Positions 8,345-16,285 of a stretch of DNA of 55,240 nt are shown one piece after another; positions within the stretch are counted from its first letter, which is position 1; each line of letters starts with the position of its first letter. The position numbers and the translations under genes were made by a program. Origin of the DNA: a bacterium (GTDB lineage Bacteria > Zhuqueibacterota > QNDG01 > JAFGCO01); assembly GCA_016930535.1 (NCBI GenBank), contig JAFGGN010000107.1, positions 1 through 55,240 of the forward strand. The letters run 5' to 3'. Under the pieces are notes generated by a model. It did not search any database, was not told where the DNA came from, and saw nothing but the letters and a program-made list of their open reading frames with translations.

Positions 8345-8848
8345 ATGGCAAGGGGAAGGCAAAACAAAGTTATTGGACAAACTGGCGAGTATCTTGTAGC
8401 TTCAGAACTCTCCAGAATGGGTTTAATTGCCACTACATTTACCGGCAATGTACCGCATTATGATATTATTGCATCAACAGAGACTGGGAAGCATATATCC
8501 GTTCAAGTTAAAACAATAATTGGATCTAATTGGCAATTTGCCAGAGTTGATCAATTCATTGAAATTACGTTTTATGGAGAGTCTCAGATTGTCGGGGAAT
8601 GCCTTCCCTCACCTGTTGAAAACTTGATTTTTGTGCTAGTTAAACTTGTAAGATATGGGGCTGACAGGTTTTATATTTGTACCTGGGCAGAGTTGTCAAA
8701 AGTAATTTCAGAAATACATTCTGGTTATTTAAAAAAGCATGGTGGAATAAGGCCAAAGAAGTGGGATTCTTTGCATACGGCAATATCTGAGAGACATATT
8801 TCTCATTTTATAAATAGGTGGGATATAATAAAAAATTTATTGAAATAA
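8345..8848 (+). CDS. PD-(D/E)XK nuclease-like protein (orphan endonuclease)
   Basis: A 167-residue protein. Its N-terminal half reads like the small PDDEXK endonuclease / Holliday-junction-resolvase fold: E15 in GQTGEYLVASEL, D40 in HYDII, then Q54-V-K56 in ISVQVKT. This order of E, D and QxK is the usual metal-binding and catalytic layout. The C-terminal half (about 85-167) is not recognised and may bind DNA. It stands alone 170 bp after res, with intergenic repeats on both sides, so it is probably not part of the type III operon. It could be a solitary restriction nuclease or a repair nuclease. Confidence 0.62.
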   Translation: MARGRQNKVIGQTGEYLVASELSRMGLIATTFTGNVPHYDIIASTETGKHISVQVKTIIGSNWQFARVDQFIEITFYGESQIVGECLPSPVENLIFVLVKLVRYGADRFYICTWAELSKVISEIHSGYLKKHGGIRPKKWDSLHTAISERHISHFINRWDIIKNLLK

Positions 8849-9104
8849 TTATGCTGTCAATTAATATGGGATCTTTGATTGCGTGTCCCGAGATCCTTGT
8901 CCATCAGGTGTCCCTTGTGTGTGACAGACCTGATTCAAAATGAAAACAACATTGCATGGCAATTCGATTTAAAAAATATTTTAGTACAATCACATCAAAT
9001 TTTTGATCTTGAATTAAATTAGAATATCTAGTTGATTGGAATGGTTTTGATTAGATTATAAAAATAATATCGTAACAGTCTATTAGTAAATATAGAGGAA
9101 AATT
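8849..9104. other. Intergenic stretch with decayed repeat words
   Basis: No gene is seen. The part near 8878-8940 contains GCGTGTCCCGAGATCC and TTGTGTGTGACAGACCTGATTC, words related to the other dispersed repeats of the island. The rest is AT-rich and probably holds the promoter of the next gene; AGAGGAAAATT before 9105 gives a ribosome-binding site. Confidence 0.4.
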
Positions 9105-10193
9105 ATGAATAAAACACTCCTTAAACAGCACATTAAAGACTATTCCCAAAAAATGAAAGAAGCCAAAGAAGATTTTATTGAGGGGATCAGGGAAAGGGAA
9201 GAATTGGTGGATTACTATCAACAAATGAGTAAAAAGAAAATATTGGCTTTTAATGAAGATGACATCTATGATTATATATCTAATCTATGGGCGATGTTGA
9301 TCTGGGGTAATAAACATTATTATATAGACAAGATTATTGAAGATAATGGATTGAACCATTTTCGTAAACAATTGGCGGAATTGGTTTGGGGAGATGTTGA
9401 AATAGCAACCAGATGGGATAATTTTAGAAAAAATGTTAAAGGGATGGGCCCGGCTATGATTAGTGAAATTTTATGTAAGACATATCCTGATAAATGTATG
9501 CTGTGGAATCGACGGGCCTATGTAGCTCTAAATTATTTAGAAGTAGAAAAACTACCAAGATATGATTATCAGCTTACCGGGAAAGTTTATCAGCGTCTTT
9601 GTGAAATAATTCAAGAGATTGCAGCTGAGATGAAATCAGCCGGATTAAATGACACTTCTTTTTTGGCTGTTGATTATTTTATTTGGGATGAATTACAGGT
9701 AGAAGATAATTTGAGCAAGATCTATGGTAAAAAAGAGGAAACGGTTGAAGAAGTGGAAAAAGAACAGCCGGAGGCAATGCAGTTTATTCATAATGACATC
9801 AGGGACAAGGTGAGAGATATCGGACAGTGGTTGGGTTTTACTTCCAAAATTGAACAGAAAGTTTCAGATGGTTCTAAAGTAGATGCCATATGGGAGGCAA
9901 CTATCGGAAACATGGGTAGAGTCATTTATGTTTTTGAAGTTCAGACAAAGGGCAGTATTGATAGTTTAATCTTAAACCTTTTAAAATCTCTTAATAACTC
10001 TGCTGTACAAGGTGTTGTAGCAGTCTCTGATAAAAATCAAATTGAGCAAATCAAAAAGCATGTGCAAGATGTTCGGGATTTAAAGGATAAATTGAAATGC
10101 TGGGATTATCAAGAAGTACTTAAAGTACATGAAAGTCTTGAGTTTGTGAATTCGTCTATCAACAATCTTGGATTGGTGCCACAGGGATTTTAA
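9105..10193 (+). CDS. HhH / restriction-endonuclease-like protein, partner of Nmad2
   Basis: A 362-residue protein of no family I can name with certainty. Around residues 112-125 it has KGMGPAMISEIL, a helix-hairpin-helix-like DNA-binding motif, followed by a helical part (CMLWNRRAYVALNYL). After an acidic linker (about 208-225) the C-terminal domain has a restriction-nuclease-like pattern: D at about 260 (KVDAIWEA) and E-V-Q at about 277-279 (VFEVQTKG). Q in place of K would be a variant of the PD-(D/E)XK site. The stop overlaps the start of the Nmad2 gene by one base (TAATG), so the two proteins are made together. I infer a DNA-reading and DNA-cutting role. Confidence 0.55.
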   Translation: MNKTLLKQHIKDYSQKMKEAKEDFIEGIREREELVDYYQQMSKKKILAFNEDDIYDYISNLWAMLIWGNKHYYIDKIIEDNGLNHFRKQLAELVWGDVEIATRWDNFRKNVKGMGPAMISEILCKTYPDKCMLWNRRAYVALNYLEVEKLPRYDYQLTGKVYQRLCEIIQEIAAEMKSAGLNDTSFLAVDYFIWDELQVEDNLSKIYGKKEETVEEVEKEQPEAMQFIHNDIRDKVRDIGQWLGFTSKIEQKVSDGSKVDAIWEATIGNMGRVIYVFEVQTKGSIDSLILNLLKSLNNSAVQGVVAVSDKNQIEQIKKHVQDVRDLKDKLKCWDYQEVLKVHESLEFVNSSINNLGLVPQGF

Positions 10194-10813
10194 TGAGTCG
10201 ATTATACTCATATGTGCTTTGGAAGGATACAGGAGCCGCTCCAAATCCTTTTTTGGGTGTATGCACACTGGCTATATGTAAACCCGCTATTCGTAGAACT
10301 GCACAAATTGGAGATTGGATTATCGGTACAGGTTCAAAGAATTCATCATTAGGGGATTTTCATAATAAACTAATCTATTGTATGAAAATATCAAGTAAAA
10401 TGTCCATGGTGGAATATGATAGTTGGACAAAAATCAATTTGAAAGAGAAGACACCTAATTGGCATCATTCTGACCCGCGCAGACGTTGCGGCGATTCGAT
10501 TTATGATTTTTTGACAACTCCTCCAGCTATTAGAAAAAGCGTTCATGATGAAAATAACAGAGATAGAGATTTGTCAGGAAAATATGTGCTTTTATCAACG
10601 CACTATTGGTATTTTGGTGATCAAGCTGTCGAGATTCCTTCTGATTTTATTAAGTTAGTCAAAAAGGGGTCGGGCCATAGAAGTCGTTTTGGAACTGATT
10701 TTTTGGGTATGTTTATCAAATGGTTATCTAGTAATGAGTATAAAATGAATTGTGCTTTGGGGAGACCAATTGATAATATTTTTAAAATAGAACATGAGAT
10801 TTTATGCAGATAA
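10193..10813 (+). CDS. Nmad2-family protein (nucleotide modification associated domain 2)
   Basis: A 206-residue protein whose start (LYSYVLWKDTGAAPNPFLG, then CTLAICKPAIRRTA, GDWIIGTGSK) matches what I know of the Nmad2 domain, a family predicted by comparative genomics to be tied to modified DNA bases. It ends with a basic and aromatic part (HRSRFGTDFLGMFIKWL). No enzyme chemistry is proven for the family; sensing or processing of modified nucleotides is the usual proposal. It is translationally coupled to the nuclease-like gene before it. Together they suggest a modification-dependent two-protein system. The family call is fairly secure, the role is inference. Confidence 0.68.
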   Translation: MSRLYSYVLWKDTGAAPNPFLGVCTLAICKPAIRRTAQIGDWIIGTGSKNSSLGDFHNKLIYCMKISSKMSMVEYDSWTKINLKEKTPNWHHSDPRRRCGDSIYDFLTTPPAIRKSVHDENNRDRDLSGKYVLLSTHYWYFGDQAVEIPSDFIKLVKKGSGHRSRFGTDFLGMFIKWLSSNEYKMNCALGRPIDNIFKIEHEILCR

Positions 10814-10908
10814 TATGAGATCTAGTGTAATAACATCATATATGAATCAAATAAATGTTATTGAATGAATACTCAGTAAGTTAATGAAGCATCCATGGAG
10901 GTGCTGTC

Positions 10909-11493
10909 ATGCCAGTTGATTTAAAACAGGTTTTTCATGGATACGTACAGAATTGCCATACGTTCAAGTTAACAGCGATACATACATATCATTCATTTAC
11001 TTTGCGGGAATTAAACTACTTTTATGATTTGGGTATTTCTTTAGGATATCAGCCCTTTACGGAAGACAGCATTGACGGCAGGGCACGCAGAATGGATATA
11101 AGCTGGTGGGGAAAATGGAGCAGGAATAAGGGTGAATGGACCGAGCTGGTGCTGCATCTCGAAAGAGAGAATTCCTGTTCAAAAGACAAAGAAACATTAG
11201 AGAAGTTGTTTAATCAGGTTCGTGATTATGATCCCAGTTATATGATCGGGATTTTAACCTGTCATGATTTAAATCGGGTTGAATATCTGAATAAATTTGC
11301 TTTAAGAAAGATGAAGGGTGGAGAGGCATTATTAATATATCATATCGATCAGAAAATTGAAGACAAAACAGAGGTCCATGCATATTTGATTAAAGGCGGA
11401 AATATTTCAGGTCCGATTGTAGTGATTCAAAAAACAAATAAAGATACGGATATCATTTATATGGTTTTAGAAAAGGAAATCCCGATAGAATGA
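10909..11493 (+). CDS. Hypothetical protein in defence island
   Basis: A 194-residue soluble protein, start supported by GGAGGTG nine bases upstream. I do not recognise the family. The middle has R-M-D-I-S followed by LVLHLERENS, a spacing that could be a degenerate nuclease site, but a clear ExK is missing. Strand-rich C-terminal part. It lies 41 bp before a nuclease-like gene on the same strand and may form an operon with it. Confidence 0.6.
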   Translation: MPVDLKQVFHGYVQNCHTFKLTAIHTYHSFTLRELNYFYDLGISLGYQPFTEDSIDGRARRMDISWWGKWSRNKGEWTELVLHLERENSCSKDKETLEKLFNQVRDYDPSYMIGILTCHDLNRVEYLNKFALRKMKGGEALLIYHIDQKIEDKTEVHAYLIKGGNISGPIVVIQKTNKDTDIIYMVLEKEIPIE

Positions 11494-11534
11494 CAATTGA
11501 GATATTCAAGTTGTTATTTTGAGAGGTTTAGTAC

Positions 11535-12242
11535 ATGGAAAATTATATCGAATATAATCGTGAAGAACGTAATTTATGCGCACATCTATTCAGACTTCTG
11601 CTCGAGGATCAGCCCAACTGGGGGCCGTTAAAGGCATTTCTTGGTATTGATTCAATTATCAATCCACAAGTCTATTGTGAAGTAGCTCTTATCCGTGATG
11701 CTTACGATGTCCGGAAGCCACATATTCAAACATTCGTTGAAAGTTTGTGTGAGATAATTGCCAGGCAGCATAATGTTCAATCATATACAAATTATCAGAA
11801 GCTGTCAGAAAATTTAAAGGATCCAAAAGAAACACATCCCAAACAAATAAAATATAAATTGCAGGAAGCCGGCCAATTGAAATCAGAAGGGGACAGGTCG
11901 GTATATGGAAATTTGCAGGCGGTGTTTAATGCAAAACCGGACTTGGCGATTTGTTATAATGACAATCTAATTGTATTTGAGGCGAAATTTCAATCTCACT
12001 TCAGCGAAGAGCAATTGAAAAGAACAAGACAAATAGCACAGATATGGGCAGAACTTTTATATAAGGATTTGGGATTTGATGTGCAACCAAATATTGTTGT
12101 TCGTACTTTAGGGTTATCCGGTTCAATAAAAGATTTGGATATGTCATGGGAAAAAGTATACGAAATCGCACGGCAATATTGGGGGGATGAGGATTTTTCG
12201 GTGAGGGTTTTTGAGAGAGCGTTAAATTTTGGCATACAATAA
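11535..12242 (+). CDS. PD-(D/E)XK nuclease-like protein
   Basis: A 235-residue protein with a textbook nuclease core: P135-D136 in AKPDLAICYND, a strand, then E149-A-K151 in IVFEAKF, followed by a helix (SEEQLKRTRQIAQIWAELLY). The N-terminal half is helical and may bind DNA or a partner. Apart from this motif I do not recognise the family. It probably shares a transcript with the 194-residue gene upstream. A restriction or defence nuclease role is inferred from the motif and the island. Confidence 0.62.
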   Translation: MENYIEYNREERNLCAHLFRLLLEDQPNWGPLKAFLGIDSIINPQVYCEVALIRDAYDVRKPHIQTFVESLCEIIARQHNVQSYTNYQKLSENLKDPKETHPKQIKYKLQEAGQLKSEGDRSVYGNLQAVFNAKPDLAICYNDNLIVFEAKFQSHFSEEQLKRTRQIAQIWAELLYKDLGFDVQPNIVVRTLGLSGSIKDLDMSWEKVYEIARQYWGDEDFSVRVFERALNFGIQ

Positions 12243-12377
12243 TCGACCTTGAACAATATTGGAACAAGTGGAACACGATAAATATGAACCTGATATGAGC
12301 AGAAAGTCCTCAACAAGGGGCTGTCGTCGAATCGGTTCGCTCGAAGCAAAGGCTTGAAGTTAAATGGAGGAAAAGTC

Positions 12378-13121
12378 ATGGTTGACTCCATTCCGGATAG
12401 TGCAGACCAGGACATAGAGGCTCGCGGTGCTTTATGGCGAGCGATATGTGTCGCATCTGAAAATATCCTTAACAGATTCTTCGGAATTAGGTATATACAT
12501 AGTCTTCGTGGCTTGCCGATGAACAAGGGTGCCTTACCTGAGGTTCCTACATGGCAACTCGTTGAAGCTCTCAGCCTTCTGGGAGTCATTCTCCGTTCAG
12601 ATAATGCTACCGCCGATGTGATTAATCTCTTTGGAAAGAGCGGACCGATAGAAATTAAGGAAGATGGTACAGTATATCAGTTTTGGGCTCAACAGACTCT
12701 ACGTGGAGCCGAAAGCAGCCTTAACGGCCGGCCTGATCTCATCGTGACCTCTTCACTCGAGCAACCAAATCCGAAAAATGCTATACGGATCATCGAGGCT
12801 AAATGTGTTCGGCATTTGGGCACTTCGACGATCAGGGGTGAATTCGGGAAAGCCTATGACCTCCGGGTGGCTACTTATTTTATTTGGAGCTTTTACTCTC
12901 CATCCCGCAAGGTCATTAAGGGAGCAAAGGATTTGGGAATTGACATTGAAATTCTTGGTTTCGACACCGATCGTCGAGGAAACATAATTGAAAATCCCGA
13001 ATCGCTAATTGATTACTTTGCCGATGCTCAGGAGAAGGCACGGCGGGAGAAGAGGTTTGCGAAGTCGCTAAATAAGGCCGGCCAGGATGCATTTGGAAAA
13101 TTCTTTGGACCATCTCGTTAA
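12378..13121 (+). CDS. PD-(D/E)XK nuclease-like protein
   Basis: A 247-residue protein; the ATG has GGAGG seven bases upstream and is preferred to an upstream TTG. Core motif: GRPDLIVTSS at about residues 117-127, then IRIIEAKC at about 135-142, giving D, E and K in the PD-(D/E)XK order, followed by a helix-rich part (GEFGKAYDLRVATYF). The basic C-terminus (EKARREKRF) may contact DNA. It is unlike the nuclease-like proteins before it except in the catalytic pattern, and has a separate ribosome-binding site after a 135-bp gap. Confidence 0.62.
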   Translation: MVDSIPDSADQDIEARGALWRAICVASENILNRFFGIRYIHSLRGLPMNKGALPEVPTWQLVEALSLLGVILRSDNATADVINLFGKSGPIEIKEDGTVYQFWAQQTLRGAESSLNGRPDLIVTSSLEQPNPKNAIRIIEAKCVRHLGTSTIRGEFGKAYDLRVATYFIWSFYSPSRKVIKGAKDLGIDIEILGFDTDRRGNIIENPESLIDYFADAQEKARREKRFAKSLNKAGQDAFGKFFGPSR

Positions 13122-13388
13122 CTGAAGATTAACCATGGCATTTACCAGATGTGAACAAATTGCATATATTTCAGTCGGCTGTCCCGGGTGATGCTTATTA
13201 AATAAAGTATCGTGTGTGCAGGGATAGGCAGGCCTTGTGGCAATGCTTTGTGATGGTTCGACGTGTGGTCTGATCCTCTTTCACGACTGCAGGGTCAGAC
13301 AGCTCAGGCAAAATCCCTCCTTCCTTCCCCCATCCTCTTGAAATTATCTCATTAATTTACTATATTACATGAACTTATCATAAGCATA
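13122..13388. other. Intergenic stretch with degenerate repeat
   Basis: No gene is seen. The part at about 13186-13235 (TTATTAAATAAAGTATCGTG) matches the island repeat at 8217-8240. A CTGCAGGGTCAGAC word follows at about 13287. The rest is AT-rich and leads into the operator of the AbrB-like gene. Confidence 0.4.
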
Positions 13389-13416
13389 AACAGTACATAC
13401 TATAGTACGTACTGTT
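13389..13416 (+). promoter_or_regulatory. 28-bp palindromic operator before AbrB-like gene
   Basis: AACAGTACATACTATAGTACGTACTGTT is split here as AACAGTAC, ATACTATAGTAC and GTACTGTT. It is palindromic over all 28 bp except one mismatched pair. It ends 19 bp before the ATG of the AbrB/MazE-like gene. AbrB/MazE-type proteins commonly bind such sites to repress their own gene, so this is probably its operator. Confidence 0.65.
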
Positions 13417-13435
13417 CAAAAATAAAGGAAAGTCT

Positions 13436-13627
13436 ATGCCGAGAACACAGCGCCGGCACGGCAGCGGATCCGAAAAAATCCGGAAGCTCAGTAAAACAGG
13501 CAGGTATTCGTATTACATCACAATGCCCAAATCCTTTATCGACCGGCTGGGCTGGCGTGAACGTCAGCTCGTGACCGTAGAGATGGAAGACGATCACCTG
13601 ATTATCCGGGACTGGAAAAAGAATTAA
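13436..13627 (+). CDS. AbrB/SpoVT/MazE-like DNA-binding protein (orphan)
   Basis: A 63-residue protein. From residue 16 it follows the swapped-hairpin AbrB pattern: KIRKLSKTGRYSYYITMPKSFIDRLGW, then QLVTVEMEDDHLIIRDW. The basic N-terminus (MPRTQRRHGSG) should contact DNA. Ribosome-binding site AAAGGAAAG lies just upstream. No toxin gene follows within 400 bp, so it is either an orphan antitoxin or a stand-alone regulator. The palindrome 19 bp upstream suggests self-repression. Confidence 0.78.
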   Translation: MPRTQRRHGSGSEKIRKLSKTGRYSYYITMPKSFIDRLGWRERQLVTVEMEDDHLIIRDWKKN

Positions 13628-14042
13628 ACCAGCCCCACATCTCACGTCGTGTGTCCCGAATGATGGTAACAAACTTAATTTATGATTAATTAATGGCGTG
13701 TGGCATGGGACTTGTCCCATGTGTAAACGACAAATTATCAGCGATGCGTATGCCTTCGGATGTATGATCCGGACATGTGTGATACCTTATGCGTTTATTC
13801 GGCATAGAATATACACCTGCCATACGGTAAAAATCTGAAACAACTTCCCATTGCATTTCTTAAATATTCTTGATATAATTATTTATATCAATTCTATCCA
13901 TATTTCCGGACACATCTATAGGGCTGCATCAATCAGGACATCAATGGTTTTGAAATTCCAAGCATGAATACGATTGTGCATGGATAGGTATTGTGACACA
14001 GGCCAATTAAAATCACGTGTCACCAGTATCAAAAGGAGGCGG
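13628..14042. other. Intergenic stretch with hairpin and repeat words
   Basis: No gene is seen in 415 bp. It contains GTCGTGTGTCCCGAATGATGG, split here as a repeat word at about 13646-13666, then GTGTGGCATGGGACTTGTCCCATG with a CATGGGAC/GTCCCATG hairpin at about 13704-13721, and ATGATCCGGACATGTGTGATACC words near 13765. These resemble the copy at 8186-8270. AAAGGAGG near 14032 is the ribosome-binding site of the following gene. Confidence 0.4.
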
Positions 14043-15818
14043 ATGATGAAAAGGCATTCCATGATCATGATGCTGCTTGTCCTTGTCTTCACAGCAATCA
14101 ATCTTTACGGTTGGGGCTGGAAAAGGGCAGACAATCCGGATGATGTCACGAATTTTTTAAACGGCAAGCGTCCTTACAGCCGTGCGGTAACAAACGCCAG
14201 AATCACGGCCACGCTTAATAAAGGAAAAATCGATTTTATCGTTTATTACGAAAAGACCAAAAATCCGCAGTCACCAGGGAATTGGCGATGGAAAAAATTC
14301 CAGGATCCGGATGATGTGCTGCGTCTCATCAATGGCACAGGCTCATATAAATATCCTGCAAAAGAAGCCATGGTTTGTGCGGTATGGTACAAAACCCATC
14401 CTGAATTTTATGTGTTCTATATCAGGGGAAAAAGCGAATATCCAAAGGGTAAATGGGGCTGGAAACTGGCGACTTCTGTGGAGGATGTCGTTACATATCT
14501 GAACATGCGATTTCAGGACGCAAGGCACATATCAAAAGCGATGATCGCGACAGTCAGAAAACCCTCACGGACTGAATCCTATGTTTTTTATCAGAAGGCC
14601 AAACTGCATCATGGCGGAGATGTCTGGACACTCGAATCCTTTTCATCTCCGGACGAAGTCATGAATTTTCTGAACGGCGAGCCGGGCTATCCGGATCCGG
14701 TCCGGGAAGGAAAACTGGTTTCAGGCGTCCATGACCATAATGGAAACACGTATTATGTATTCTGTCCCGCCGGTTTTCTGATTGTAACACGGCCCCTGTT
14801 CGAGAGCGTGCTTCCCACGTACTGCGACTGGAAACACACCATGGGTTTTGAGGTGTATTCCGTGACAGCCGAATGGATCGATGCGAATATCGAGGGGGCT
14901 GATTTAAGGGTTAAAATCAGAAACTGCATCCGGTATTATTACCATCACAGGGGAGTCAAATACGCGCTGTTGATCGGAGACTCCAGGGATATTCCGGAGT
15001 CGGATGACGAGGCGGATGAATATCTGGAACCGCCGGAACCGGATCTTTCTGAACCATGGAACCTGCCGGCCGGATATTACCGCTGGGATTGCTGGGATGA
15101 TCCGCAGTATTCGACGCTTTATTATGCGGATTTGAATGACAAGATCCACTATGGCATTGACGAATATTGTTACGATGGAGATTATCAGGTCTGCGCCGGT
15201 ATTGTGCCGGTCAGGACAGCGGCAGAGCTGTCTGCCTATCTGAACAAAACCATGAATTATGATTTTACAAAAAAGATGACATTTATTTATACCAGCAGTT
15301 TATACAATAATATCATGATGGCCAATTTTCAGGCTATTCAGAACCTGGCTCCCGATGATGTCACGATCGAAAATTTCGTGTATGACAACAGTGCTGCTGC
15401 AATTGAAATCTATGAAAAACTGTTCGGCAGGGAAGGTGTCATTGTTGAATCGGGTCATGGCGATATCGACCGGTTTATCATCGGTTCCAAGGCGATATGG
15501 GATACGGACATCACCAAGGCGGAATACATCAACCCGCTGATGATCACCATGTCCTGCCTTGTTCAGGCATTTTACCGTGGGAAATGCCTGGACGAAACGT
15601 ACCTGAGAGCGGAAAAGGGGCCGGTGACAATCATCGATTCTCCCCCCTGCTCGGATCCGGCATCCGAAGAAATAACGCCGCAGGAACAGGGATTCTGGCA
15701 GGATCTGTTTGACGGAAAATCCCTGGGCAGGGCATTTTATGATCACTGTCATGGCGCGTACAAGAATCCAATGCACCTTTTCGGCGATCCTTCGCTGGTC
15801 ATCATTCGGAGGGATTGA
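14043..15818 (+). CDS. Peptidase C25 (gingipain-like) protein with four N-terminal repeats
   Basis: A 591-residue exported cysteine peptidase. The ATG follows AAAGGAGG; residues 1-22 form a signal peptide (basic start, MIMMLLVLVFTAI). Four tandem repeats of about 57 residues follow, each starting (D/E)(D/E)V-x5-N and carrying a Y-V-F-Y strand. From about residue 245 the peptidase domain begins (YALLIGDSRDIP at about 310). The catalytic pair is visible: H472 in SGHGD and C505 in TMSCLVQ. The protein stops right at the end of the peptidase domain (MHLFGDPSLVII), so it lacks the Ig-like and T9SS sorting domains normal in this family. Location may be periplasmic or another export route. Confidence 0.8.
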   Translation: MMKRHSMIMMLLVLVFTAINLYGWGWKRADNPDDVTNFLNGKRPYSRAVTNARITATLNKGKIDFIVYYEKTKNPQSPGNWRWKKFQDPDDVLRLINGTGSYKYPAKEAMVCAVWYKTHPEFYVFYIRGKSEYPKGKWGWKLATSVEDVVTYLNMRFQDARHISKAMIATVRKPSRTESYVFYQKAKLHHGGDVWTLESFSSPDEVMNFLNGEPGYPDPVREGKLVSGVHDHNGNTYYVFCPAGFLIVTRPLFESVLPTYCDWKHTMGFEVYSVTAEWIDANIEGADLRVKIRNCIRYYYHHRGVKYALLIGDSRDIPESDDEADEYLEPPEPDLSEPWNLPAGYYRWDCWDDPQYSTLYYADLNDKIHYGIDEYCYDGDYQVCAGIVPVRTAAELSAYLNKTMNYDFTKKMTFIYTSSLYNNIMMANFQAIQNLAPDDVTIENFVYDNSAAAIEIYEKLFGREGVIVESGHGDIDRFIIGSKAIWDTDITKAEYINPLMITMSCLVQAFYRGKCLDETYLRAEKGPVTIIDSPPCSDPASEEITPQEQGFWQDLFDGKSLGRAFYDHCHGAYKNPMHLFGDPSLVIIRRD

Positions 15819-15836
15819 TCAGAGCGTCAGACCTGC

Positions 15837-15857
15837 CGGTCCGCATCAGACGGACCG
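15837..15857 (+). terminator. Hairpin downstream of C25 gene
   Basis: CGGTCCG, a seven-base loop, then CGGACCG, 19 bp after the C25 stop codon. There is no clear T-run, so termination is only possible, not established. Confidence 0.3.
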
Positions 15858-15934
15858 ATGGGAAAACGTCTGGAATATTTTACATAAAATCAATAAATTG
15901 TTGTAGAAAATCAAGGGGATTTCATACGATATAT

Positions 15935-16186
15935 CCTGGCTTGTGTGATGTGTATTCAAATCATAAAATCCACCAGGCGGCATTCGACAAAAATATCGTC
16001 GGCATCCGACCGGACAGCTTCACCCTCGAGGTCCGCGAGGACATCCGCAAAGAAAAAGACGGCCCCATGCTGCTTCACGGGCTGCAAGAAATGCATGATA
16101 AAAGAATCATGCTCCCGAACCGACAAATCCTCTGGCCTGACCGGGAGCTGCTGGGGATGAAGTATGAGCGGTTCAGGCGGGCGTGA
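15935..16186 (+). pseudogene. HNH_2 endonuclease C-terminal fragment, copy 1
   Basis: Encodes KIHQAAFDKNIVGIRPDSF, then EVREDI, DGPMLLHGLQEMH and PDRELLGMKYERFR, the conserved C-terminal end of HNH_2-type restriction endonucleases. The N-terminal DNA-binding part and the first Cys pair of the HNH site are absent, and no start codon with a ribosome-binding site is seen. A close copy lies at 19402-19666, and both begin at the same point, so the truncation happened before the duplication. Confidence 0.7.
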
Positions 16187-16285
16187 CTGGGCATTTCCGG
16201 CTTGCAGGGTGTAATTTCAAACAGTAGGAATGAGATCAGCTTGATGAGTAATGCATAAAAAATTCATAGTGGATGGATAAAAAAA

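Noticed and set aside
11996..12589. Minus-strand frame of 197 codons over the end of the 235-residue nuclease-like gene
   Set aside because: Cys- and Ser-rich translation without pattern, spanning the gap and two plus-strand genes with good starts and motifs.
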